Source: Nemertoderma westbladi
Taxonomy: Eukaryota > Xenacoelomorpha > Nemertodermatida > Nemertodermatidae
DNA: 27,376 nt
Direction: 5' to 3'
Assembly (NCBI GenBank): GCA_032718475.1
Contig: JAUCBJ010007301.1
Span: 1 to 27,376, forward strand
Shown in pieces: positions 19,463 to 27,376 of this stretch; positions within the stretch are counted from its first letter, which is position 1; the number at the start of each line of letters is the position of its first letter. Position numbers and translations under genes: made by a program. The notes beneath the pieces are model-generated. The model ran no database searches and was not told the origin of the DNA. It worked only from the letters and a program-made list of their open reading frames with translations.

Positions 19463-20710
19463 TACTAAGTGTGACTAGATTACATTCTCCTGAGCCCATG
19501 TCGGGACAGTCAGTAACTAAGTGTGACTAGATTACATTCTCCTGAGCCCATGTCGGGACAGTCAGTTACTAAGTGTGACTAGATTACATTCTCCTGAGCC
19601 CATGTCGGGACAGTCAGTAACTAAGTGTGACTAGATTACATTCTCCTGAGCCCATGTCGGGACAGTCAGTAACTAAGTGTGACTAGATTACATTCTCCTG
19701 AGCCCATGTCGGGACAGTCAGTTACTAAGTGTGACTAGATTACATTTTCCTGAGCCCATGTCGGGACAGTCAGTTACTAAGTGTGACTAGATTACATTCT
19801 CCTGAGCCCATGTCGGGACAGTCAGTTACTAAGTGTGACTAGATTACATTCTCCTGAGCCCATGTCGGGACAGTCAGTAACTAAGTTTTACTAGATTACA
19901 TTCTCCTGAGCCCATATCGGGACAGTCAGTAACTAAGTGTGACTAGATTACATTCTCCTGAGCCCATGTCGGGACAGTCAGTTACTAAGTGTGACTAGAT
20001 TACATTCTCCTGAGCCCATGTCGGGACAGTCAGTTACTAAGTGTGACTAGATTACATTCTCCTGAGCCCATGTCGGGACAGTCAGTTACTAAGTGTGACT
20101 AGATTACATTCTCCTGAGCCCATGTCGGGACAGTCAGTAACTAAGTTTGACTAGATTACATTCTCCTGAGCCCATGTCGGGACAGTCAGTAACTAAGTTT
20201 GACTAGATTACATTCTCCTGAGCCCATATCGGGACAGTCAGTAACTAAGTGTGACTAGATTACATTCTCCTGAGCCCATGTCGGGACAGTCAGTTACTAA
20301 GTGTGACTAGATTACATTCTCCTGAGCCCATGTCGGGACAGTCAGTTACTAAGTGTGACTAGATTACATTCTCCTGAGCCCATGTCGGGACAGTCAGTTA
20401 CTAAGTGTGACTAGATTACATTCTCCTGAGCCCATGTCGGGACAGTCAGTTACTAAGTGTGACTAGATTACATTCTCCTGAGCCCATGTCGGGACAGTCA
20501 GTTACTAAGTGTGACTAGATTACATTCTCCTGAGCCCATGTCGGGACAGTCAGTAACTAAGTGTGACTAGATTACATTCTCCTGAGCCCATGTCGGGACA
20601 GTCAGTTACTAAGTGTGACTAGATTACATTCTCCTGAGCCCATGTCGGGACAGTCAGTTACTAAGTGTGACTAGATTACATTCTCCTGAGCCCATGTCGG
20701 GACAGTCAGT
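19463..20710. repeat. 52-bp satellite, exactly 24 copies without indels
   Basis: The unit starts tactaagtgtgactagatta and ends gggacagtcagt. The anchor tcgggacag falls at 19501 and every 52 bp to 20697, so 1248 bp is exactly 24 units. Variation is limited to substitutions: A or T in cagt(a/t)act, aagttt for aagtgt, catatcgg for catgtcgg, and one ttttcc. Two catatcgg variants lie 312 bp (six units) apart with similar neighbours, which suggests a higher-order duplication. There are no spacers. Confidence 0.97.
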
Positions 20711-21120
20711 ATAAAGCTGGAATTGTTTACGCGAAATAAAGACATCGGCCAACTTTGGTATGCTGGGAATGGGACAGCTTGTTTTTGCTTGCTTTTGTAA
20801 ATTCATGAGAATCAATCCAAGGATTTGTTATCGTGTTCTTTAGATTTCAACATACATAATTTGAGAAATGTGTCAAAATTTCAGCACATAAAACCCATGC
20901 GCGTTCATAAATTTGTGTAATTTGAATTTTTGGTGTTTCGGGTGATCCTGCGGCTCCGCCCTGCGGCTTGTAATTCCACCTATGTTATTGTTGAGAAGAA
21001 AATTTGTTTATTGGAGTTTTCTGATGTGCTGAATCTGAAAATAAACTCAAAAATGGATCAAAACTATTATGAAATACTGTATTATTCATTTAAATGTATA
21101 CCGGCCGATGAATGGTAGAC
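20711..21120. other. Intergenic, no gene recognised
   Basis: A 62-codon ORF (20930-21118) resembles nothing known. Otherwise AT-rich. Confidence 0.4.
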
Positions 21121-21867
21121 CACATTATTATGGGTGTGGGGCGAGCCACGAAGTTTGCGGAGCCTTAGCGAACTGACAGTTGTAGGGAGGGGGGGGGGGG
21201 GGGGGGGGGGGTGCGTTACCATTTTAACATGCTAATATCTTTGTCTGATTTAAAGCTCTCGAGTTGAAAATATTTAGGATGCGGATAAGATCAAAAGTTG
21301 AGATATTTTATTGAGATTTTCTGACACCATTAGTTTAACTGTCTCCCGTTAGAGGACTAGTCTAAACATTAAATGTCCTCCAATCTCTTTGCTTTTAATA
21401 CGTTCAAGCTGAAACTTGTTAGATTTGTACTAGAATATTAGCTGTGGCACTCAAAGGAGGCAAATCAGTTCTCTAGTCTGTCGCTAAGGGGCTAAATGTC
21501 TCAATGGTATCAGTTCTTCAGGCTTCGAGAGGACGAAATGTTTTGAAAGTGAAAACCTTCTCACAGTTTCCTTGATTTTAATCCGTTTAATCTGAAACTT
21601 GATATATATATATAATAAATGTACTAGAAAACTGGCCGCTTCTTTGTGTGTCGCTCCGACTCCTCTTCCGCTCCGACTCCGCTCTCCGACTCCATCGACA
21701 CTTCTACAGTTTGCCGCTAGAAATCGAAATATCTGAAAGTGTAAAACCTCTTCTCATTGTGTTATTTGTTATCCGTTCAAGCTGAAAATTGGCAGATATA
21801 CATGCTAGACCATAGACCTAGACCATCAACGGACTGCGTCTTTGTTGGAACGGTAATCCCACGGCAG
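21121..21867 (+). repeat. Diverged copies of the 315-bp repeat family, left block
   Basis: It begins with gtgtggggcgagccacgaag, as does the right block at 23430. It contains degenerate versions of the motifs seen there (acatgctaat, taaacattaaatg, ttcaagctgaaa, gcagatat). The RTE-like copy 2 is inserted in this family at 21868. Confidence 0.8.
21189..21211 (+). repeat. Poly-G tract, 23 bp
   Basis: Uninterrupted G run after tgtaggga. The homologous point of the right block reads gttagggggtgggtc, so it expanded from a short G-rich sequence. Confidence 0.95.
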
Positions 21868-21925
21868 TTATCTTTGTTGACTTTTTCAAGGCTTTTGATT
21901 CAGTCTCTCGCTCACGTATGTTCAG

Positions 21926-22175
21926 TCGTGAATGATAAGTGCGTGAGTAAGGGTCTATGCCTCGATACCAAAAAATATAAATATTAAATTTAATTATTAA
22001 TACCAATACGCATTTCGGGCGTCACACCCGTCTTCGGGGCTATTTAAAAAACACAGCAGAACAAATTTATATAAAATAATTAAAATGATTTACGACAATA
22101 TATGTCTTACTCACGCACTTATCATTCACGATTGAAACGCCTCGGAAAGCATCGTTCAACCATTTACGGTATATA
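21926..22175 (-). mobile_element. 250-bp insertion with 14-bp duplication and internal 26-bp inverted repeat
   Basis: TCACGTATGTTCAG flanks it on both sides (21912-21925 and 22176-22189), and copy 1 of the host element has one uninterrupted copy of this sequence. The insertion starts with a 26-bp sequence (TCGTGAATGATAAGTGCGTG and six more bases) whose perfect reverse complement lies at 22106-22131. A further 44 bp on the right are not part of the repeat. On the minus strand it contains CCGAAGA, a 4-bp stem with a 7-base loop (CGGG/CCCG, 22016-22030) and CGAAA. A retrotransposed fragment with 5' inversion, perhaps Penelope-like, is possible. The family is not established. Confidence 0.75.
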
Positions 22176-23145
22176 TCACGTATGTTCAGCATACTTTCAT
22201 TATATGGGATTCCTGATGAAATTATTGCAGCAATCAGATCAGTATACGATGGTTCGACGACATTTGTCTACTGTTGATGGTGACACAGAACCATTTGAAG
22301 TGTTATGGGGAGTCCTCCAGGGAGACACACTTGCACCATTCATGTACATAATTGTGGTTGACTATGTTCTACGCATGTCTTTAGATCATCATAATGATGA
22401 TGGGGTAATGGTAACTCCACCTACTGGCACCAAAAGTCGTGGAAATCCTACCAAGTACCTAACTGATCTAGACTTTGCTGATGACTTAGGAGTACTCTCA
22501 GAATCACTAGAGGGAGCCCAACGGCTCCTCAGCTCATTAGAACAGACGGCATCTAGTGTTGGTCTTTTTATTAACTCCAAAATGACCAAAATTTTGACAG
22601 TTAACTTTGAAAGTCCTCAGCAAGTATCTGAGCGGATGAGCATAAGCTCAAAGGAATGTTATCAGGAAGTCGAGGACCTTCGAATACGTAAGGAAAAGGC
22701 ATGGGCAGCCTTGAATAGGCTTTCCAGGATTTGGAAGTCAAGTAGAATTAATCGGAAACTTAAGGTCCGATTATTCAGAGCAGCAGTAGTTCCAGTACTC
22801 TATGCGAGTTCATGCTGGGCTCTAACTGCTGAGGACACCAAATCTCTGGATGGCACGTTCACGAGAATGCTACGCCGGGTTCATTGTGTCAAGTACAATG
22901 CACACATCTCCAACCAGACACCATATAACATTGGAGGTGTCTCATTGGTTCCCCCAAGCTTGACGCTAGAACAAAGACGCCTCCGCTTTGCAGGACAATG
23001 CTTTCGCCGTGAGAACCAGCCATTGCATAATTTTGAGCTTTGGCAGCCTCATGGAGTGAATAAGCATGATGGGCAGCCCATGACTTTCTTGAGACGCATC
23101 TTAAAGGACACTGTCCTTGAAGTGATAGGGAGTTGTGGCGGCTAA
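22176..23145 (+). pseudogene. Reverse transcriptase remnant (copy 2)
   Basis: An ATG-initiated frame at 22102 begins in the inserted fragment and enters reverse transcriptase sequence near 22180. It shows GVLQGDTLAP, DFADDLG and GLFINSKMTK, but lacks the FCYLGS motif because of a deletion, and stops early at 23143-23145. Motif A (FVDFFKAFDSV) lies on the other side of the insertion (about 21876-21908). The N-terminal residues of this ORF come from the insertion, not from the retrotransposon. Inactive. Confidence 0.9.
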
Positions 23146-23253
23146 ATTTTGTCGACAAGCCGGCGCGGCATTCTTGAAAATGCAGCTGCAATGCAGCATG
23201 CCGATCCTAGTAGTTTAGTAGTAGTCTTTGTTGAAACAGTAATCCCTCTGCAG

Positions 23254-23507
23254 TTCTACAGTCTACACGCTAGAAATGGAAACAATTTATAAATGTCTGA
23301 AATGAAAACCATCAACCATTTCGGTATTCAACATAATCCTTTCTTCCAGCTTGATACCCTGGCGCATATATTCTAGACCTCAAGAGTTTTTGTGAGGTCG
23401 GTGAATGCCGATAACCAATCTGCCTCTAGGGTGTGGGGCGAGCCACGAAGTTGGCGGAGCCTTAGCGAATTGACACTGTTAGGGGGTGGGTCAATTTATG
23501 CAAATAG
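23254..23507 (+). repeat. 315-bp repeat family, interrupted unit
   Basis: This continues the family after the RTE-like copy, then restarts with gtgtggggcgagccacgaag at 23430, matching 21133. Confidence 0.7.
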
Positions 23508-23559
23508 TTGTCGTCGTCGTTGTCGTCGTCGTCGTTGTCGTCGTCGTCGTCGTCGTCGT
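23508..23559 (+). repeat. (GTC)n microsatellite
   Basis: About 17 triplets of gtc/gtt at the left edge of the 315-bp tandem array. The sequence cgttgtcgtcgtt also ends each later unit. Confidence 0.95.
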
Positions 23560-23560
23560 T

Positions 23561-24505
23561 ACGATTTTGACATGCTAATAACTTTGTCGGATTTAAAGCT
23601 GCCAAGTTGAAAATTTGTAGGTATCAATATGAGCTAAAGTTGAGATTTTTGAGAGACTTTCAGACACCATCAGTGCAATGGTCTCCCGCTAGAGGGCCAC
23701 ATGTCTAAACATTAAATGCCCTCCCATTTCTTTGCTTTTAATCCGTTTAAGCTGAAACTTGGCAGATATGTATTAGACCATTAGCTGTGACTTTCAAAGG
23801 AGGCGAATCCATCTGCAGTTCTCCAGTCTGCCGCTAGAGGGCCAAAGGTCTGAAAGTGAAATCGTTGTCGTCGTTACGATTTTGACATGCTAATAACTTT
23901 GTCGGATTTAAAGCTGCCAAGTTGAAAATTTGTAGGTATCAATATGAGCTAAAGTTGAGATTTTTGAGAGACTTTCAGACACCATCAGTGCAATGGTCTC
24001 CCGCTAGAGGGCCACATGTCTAAACATTAAATGCCCTCCCATTTCTTTGCTTTTAATCCGTTTAAGCTGAAACTTGGCAGATATGTATTAGACCATTAGC
24101 TGTGACTTTCAAAGGAGGCGAATCCATCTGCAGTTCTCCAGTCTGCCGCTAGAGGGCCAAAGGTCTGAAAGTGAAATCGTTGTCGTCGTTACGATTTTGA
24201 CATGCTAATAACTTTGTCGGATTTAAAGCTGCCAAGTTGAAAATTTGTAGGTATCAATATGAGCTAAAGTTGAGATTTTTGAGAGACTTTCAGACACCAT
24301 CAGTGCAATGGTCTCCCGCTAGAGGGCCACATGTCTAAACATTAAATGCCCTCCCATTTCTTTGCTTTTAATCCGTTTAAGCTGAAACTTGGCAGATATG
24401 TATTAGACCATTAGCTGTGACTTTCAAAGGAGGCGAATCCATCTGCAGTTCTCCAGTCTGCCGCTAGAGGGCCAAATGTCTGAAAGTGAAATCGTTGTCG
24501 TCGTT
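23561..24505 (+). repeat. 315-bp tandem array, three near-identical copies
   Basis: Acgattttgacatgctaata starts at 23561, 23876 and 24191, and a diverged fourth copy starts at 24506. The three units are almost base-for-base identical (one visible g/t change near 24477). Each contains two related sub-blocks with ccgctagagggcca. Recent duplication or gene conversion is likely. No coding potential. Confidence 0.95.
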
Positions 24506-24925
24506 ATGATATTGACATGCTTATAACTTTGTCGAATTTAAAGCTGCCAAGTTGAAAATTTGTTTTGTTGAAAATCAGTTCAACAGTCACCCGCTATAGG
24601 ACTACTTTATGCCTGAAAGTGAATAGATTCTCCCGTCTCATTGATTTTAATCAGTTTAAGCTGAATCTTGCCATATATTCTGGACCACATGCTGCGTCTT
24701 TGTGGGGGGGGGGGGGGGGGGGGAGAGATTTAATCGGTCTGCCGCTATACGACGAAATTTCTGAAAGTGAGATCCGTCTCTCATTTCGTTATCCGTTATT
24801 CAAGATGAAACTTGGCCGATGTACGTATGTACTATTCATCCATAGGCTGTGTCTTTGTGGGGCTGGAGACCCTAATCCATCTTCAGTTCTCACTATACCG
24901 CTAGAGTCAGAAATGTCTGAATAGA
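24506..24925 (+). repeat. Diverged right end of the 315-bp family
   Basis: Motifs gtttaagctgaa, gctg(c/t)gtctttgtgggg and ccgctag recur in degraded form. The 119-codon ORF at 24565-24924 is carried by the repeat and is not a credible gene. Confidence 0.7.
24704..24723 (+). repeat. Poly-G tract, 20 bp
   Basis: Runs on from ctttgt. The sister sequence near 24853-24860 has only GGGG at this point, so the tract grew within the repeat. Confidence 0.95.
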
Positions 24926-25129
24926 AATGAAAGAGGTAAAAAGTGATTAGGCGAAATCTGCTTAAAATTTGCTAATACAGTAATACTTTCGAATTAGTAC
25001 TTAAATTAAATTTAAGTCACGTGCTGCGCGAAGGCCCCACTTCGTGTTGGATCCCATGGCTATGGTGATTTGTGCCGGTGGTGATTACGTGATTTATATA
25101 CAAAAAAAAATATATTACATAAAAAAGCT

Positions 25130-25668
25130 GGAAGTGGATTCTTCACATATTGTTATTCATTCTGATAACGGAACCAACTTTATTGCCGCCGAAAGAGAGC
25201 TGCGGGAAGCCCTCAATGCCATCGATCACGGCGCGATACGTAGCACCCTGGCGCACCTCAATATCTCATGGACAAGAATCCCACCACTTTCACCACACTT
25301 TGGTGGTTCATGGGAACGCTTGGTGCGCACAGTGAAACAATCTTTACGTGCCACAATCATGAAGCAGTGTGTCCATGATGATACACTCTATACCGTGTTG
25401 ACAGAAATTGAAGCCATTCTCAACTCGCGACCCATTTCTCCAGTCAGCGATAGTATTGATGACTTTAATGCATTGTCGCCGAGTCACTTCCTTATTGGAC
25501 AAAGTTATGAGAATGCATCACCCGGTGAATTCAACGATGGTGATATGTTGCTACGTAAGCGTTGGCGCCAATGCCAATTGCTTACCGACCGACCACTTTT
25601 GGAACCGTTTCCAAAAGGTGTTGACGCCTCGGTCTAAGTTTGTAAATGTTTTTGGGTTCGTAATATGA
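25130..25668 (+). pseudogene. BEL/Pao retrotransposon integrase fragment, frameshifted
   Basis: The frame enters recognisable integrase sequence near 25130. It contains HSDNGTNF (a catalytic Asp), SPHFGGSWERLVRTVKQSL (catalytic Glu) and the conserved downstream block ILNSRP...LSPSHFLIG, then RKRWRQCQLLTD, all characteristic of BEL/Pao polyproteins. Integrase inserts the element's cDNA into chromosomes. Near 25588 a tandem cgac (gaccgacc) shifts the frame; the expected reading continues one frame over for a few codons and then decays, and both frames stop by 25668. The N-terminal integrase, reverse transcriptase, gag and LTRs are absent, so it is a short dead fragment. The upstream in-frame ATG at 25044 lies in unrelated AT-rich sequence. 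Confidence 0.9.
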
Positions 25669-26570
25669 TGACGGATATTAAGAAATATAAAATGAATGAG
25701 TTGATGATAATAAGACATAGTTTAATATTTTATAATAATAATTGACAATCGCACTCTCATTACACTCCTAATGTATATCATAATGCTACCTAATTGATAA
25801 TAATATCCTATAAAAAAGCTACGATCTTTTATACTACTATATTTTATTATAATATGTTTCATGTGCCTATCACAGAAAGTTATATCCAATAGGATTTCAC
25901 ACACTGGGTGAAAAGTAAGGAACAGAAAATGATTGAGGATTCACATCAAACTTATAACTCTCAATAACTACAGTAAGAAACTGGCTAAATTAATCGTGCA
26001 TAGAGATAATGATTCCTGTCCTAAGGTAGACTAAAAATGTTGTACAGTAAGCAGCATTACAAATGACAGGTCGTGATTGACATATTATGCATGCTGAGTC
26101 TACATGTGCTTCGTGTTTACATATCGAATAATAATAAATAAAAAACGCATCTGAAATAACATGTGCCAAGGGGCAATTCATGCATGTCTTCTAATCTCGG
26201 GAAAATATGTCAAATAATTTTGGTGTTACATGGTCACAAACGTTCTACCGTTAACAGTCTGGTCGATTTAGGAGCAATTTTAGGTGTACCCGGAAAAAAA
26301 TGTTACCAAGCCAAATTTGGTATAATTAGAAGCGCAAATTTATGCTCTTTAAGAATATCGAAAGTCCTCCGCAGCATACCTTGGGCAACTTTTTTTATAG
26401 CCATTTTCTTGAACCCTATCCATAAGAAAAATCAATTCAAATTTACTTGATCTTCACTTGGAATATTTCATAGTTGCTAAGAGACAATTTAATATTTCAT
26501 ATTCTTATCTGTTAATTACATCCATAATTGTATACATAATATAGACTGAAATTTACCGGTGTTAGCTAGT
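25669..26570. other. Intergenic, no gene recognised
   Basis: AT-rich. A 95-codon ORF at 26163-26450 matches no family I recognise and has a weak coding look. Confidence 0.45.
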
Positions 26571-26630
26571 AGTTTACCCAAGGTGTACTAAATAAGTTAT
26601 TTAGTTATTTAGTACACCTTGAGTTTACCC
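26571..26630. repeat. 43-bp perfect palindrome between 8-9-bp direct repeats
   Basis: CAAGGTGTACTAAATAA (26579-26595) and its exact reverse complement (26605-26621) surround a 9-base loop. AGTTTACC lies directly outside both ends (26571-26578 and 26622-26629), with one further matching C on the right. It looks like a minimal MITE or a transposon end-to-end remnant with an 8- or 9-bp target duplication. Confidence 0.8.
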
Positions 26631-27376
26631 CACTCACGCCTGGTTGCTGGCGTTATATTGGTTCCAAGGCAAGCAAAGCTTGAATTTGACCTATTATTTT
26701 TATTATTACGCTCTCCAAACTTAGTAATGATAATGGTATAGTAATTATAACACATATAGATAGATATTCTTCAGTTCTGACTCGCACCACAACCATTGAG
26801 TAAATTATTAAGGTACCGTTACTTGCTGAAATGATTCATAAAAGTTGGAAACAAATTAAAAGGCCCTTGCTACTGATACCAATAGCATGCAAGGAAGTAC
26901 AGTAATAAATCAATGCATAAGAATAATGTTGTCGAGAAATAAAGGCGGTTGTTAATTTTTCTCTGAATTGAGATTATATTTTTTGTCTGTATCTGTCTTA
27001 CTTCTCGAGATATGGCTGTCTGTTCGTTTTACTGTCACTCCGTCCGTCAGTTTGTCTCAAAAACAATAGAAAACGCACTACAGTATCTGTCTAAAAAAAT
27101 TGTTATATGGGTTTTCTTGTTCCGTGACTTCTTTTCTGATATCAGTATTCAAATTTGGCCTCGTCTTTTCCGTCTGCATGACTTGCATTCTGTCCGTGAA
27201 AATAAAACCGACAGCCAAACAGACAATTTGGAAATCATCAAATGTTAAATCTGAATTGAATGAATTCTGAAATGAATTCTGCGACCAGGAAAACCCCTAT
27301 AACTAAACTTTTAGCTTAAATATTTAACGGACAGATTGTAGGATAGTCAGAAAAACCGACAGACAGACAAGCAGAC
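26631..27376. other. Intergenic with tctgtctg/cagacaga-rich right end
   Basis: No gene. From about 26980 the sequence is rich in ctgtctg and, at the very end (27345-27376), cagacagacaagcagac. This resembles the short motif of the 182-bp array and may be the edge of another repeat that continues outside the window. Confidence 0.4.

Larger units (their letters stand above)
21868..23223 (+). mobile_element. RTE-like non-LTR retrotransposon copy 2, 5'-truncated, with target duplication
   Basis: It is the same element as copy 1, starting just upstream of reverse transcriptase motif A and ending after CCTAGTAGT and TAG-type repeats. The flanks 21838-21867 and 23224-23253 are 30-bp direct repeats that differ at four positions (they start gtctttgttg and end gcag), as expected of an old target duplication. 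Internal deletions remove the motif-E region (near 22660) and part of the C-terminus (near 23115), and a 250-bp insertion follows motif A. Confidence 0.85.

Noticed and set aside
19463-20710. CRISPR-like regular array
   Set aside because: The repeats are directly adjacent with no variable spacers, and the context is an animal genome. The 31-bp array at 3892-4187 was rejected for the same reason.
22102-22180. N-terminus of the copy 2 reverse transcriptase ORF as a real protein start
   Set aside because: The ATG and first residues belong to the 250-bp insertion; the retrotransposon frame resumes only after the second 14-bp repeat.
24565-24924. 119-codon ORF with a Gly run
   Set aside because: The Gly run is the poly-G tract and the rest is degenerate 315-bp-family repeat.
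26163-26450. 95-codon ORF with a hydrophobic C-terminal stretch
   Set aside because: No recognisable family and no supporting splice or poly(A) context. It remains possible but unsupported.

Overview
The window is animal nuclear DNA, most likely from an invertebrate. It is AT-rich and carries one recognisable, apparently intact host gene, UBXN4, at 15522-16952. The rest is transposable-element debris, nested insertions and tandem repeats. BEL/Pao and RTE-like sequences, a tRNA-derived SINE and an ER-type UBX protein whose C-terminal tail resembles animal UBXN4 all point to Metazoa. Nothing in the sequence fixes the species.

Layout from left to right. Positions 1-589 hold the 3' end of an unidentified coding region read in two overlapping frames, followed by a possible LTR or promoter segment. 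Positions 2677-3225 hold a MITE-like element with terminal inverted repeats and a 6-bp direct repeat. Then come a 28-bp C tract, a 31-bp tandem repeat and a diverged hairpin (4371-4840). A minus-strand tRNA-derived SINE with a perfect 17-bp target-site duplication occupies 5814-6094. Positions 6843-10958 hold a broken RTE-like non-LTR retrotransposon. Its endonuclease is split by a 2.04-kb TA-flanked DNA transposon (7025-9062), which itself carries a 182-bp tandem array.

Positions 11304-13556 hold a hAT-like element with an 8-bp duplication. Nested in it is a Foldback-like element (11964-13346) with a 9-bp duplication and arms made of 12-bp repeats. A second large foldback structure (13656-15220) ends about 300 bp before the UBXN4 start codon. 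Downstream of UBXN4 are a roughly 745-bp G-quadruplex-prone minisatellite (17740-18485) and a 24-copy, indel-free 52-bp satellite (19463-20710).

The right third is a ~315-bp repeat family. A second copy of the same RTE-like element inserted into it (21868-23223), flanked by diverged 30-bp repeats. That copy was then interrupted by a 250-bp insertion with a 14-bp duplication; the first RTE copy preserves the empty site. A BEL/Pao integrase fragment with a 4-bp frameshift (about 25130-25620) and a 43-bp palindrome between 8-9-bp direct repeats (26571-26630) follow.

There is no operon or pathway-level gene grouping. The main interest is a chain of nested insertions, dated by duplications and empty sites, packed around one single-exon housekeeping-type gene.
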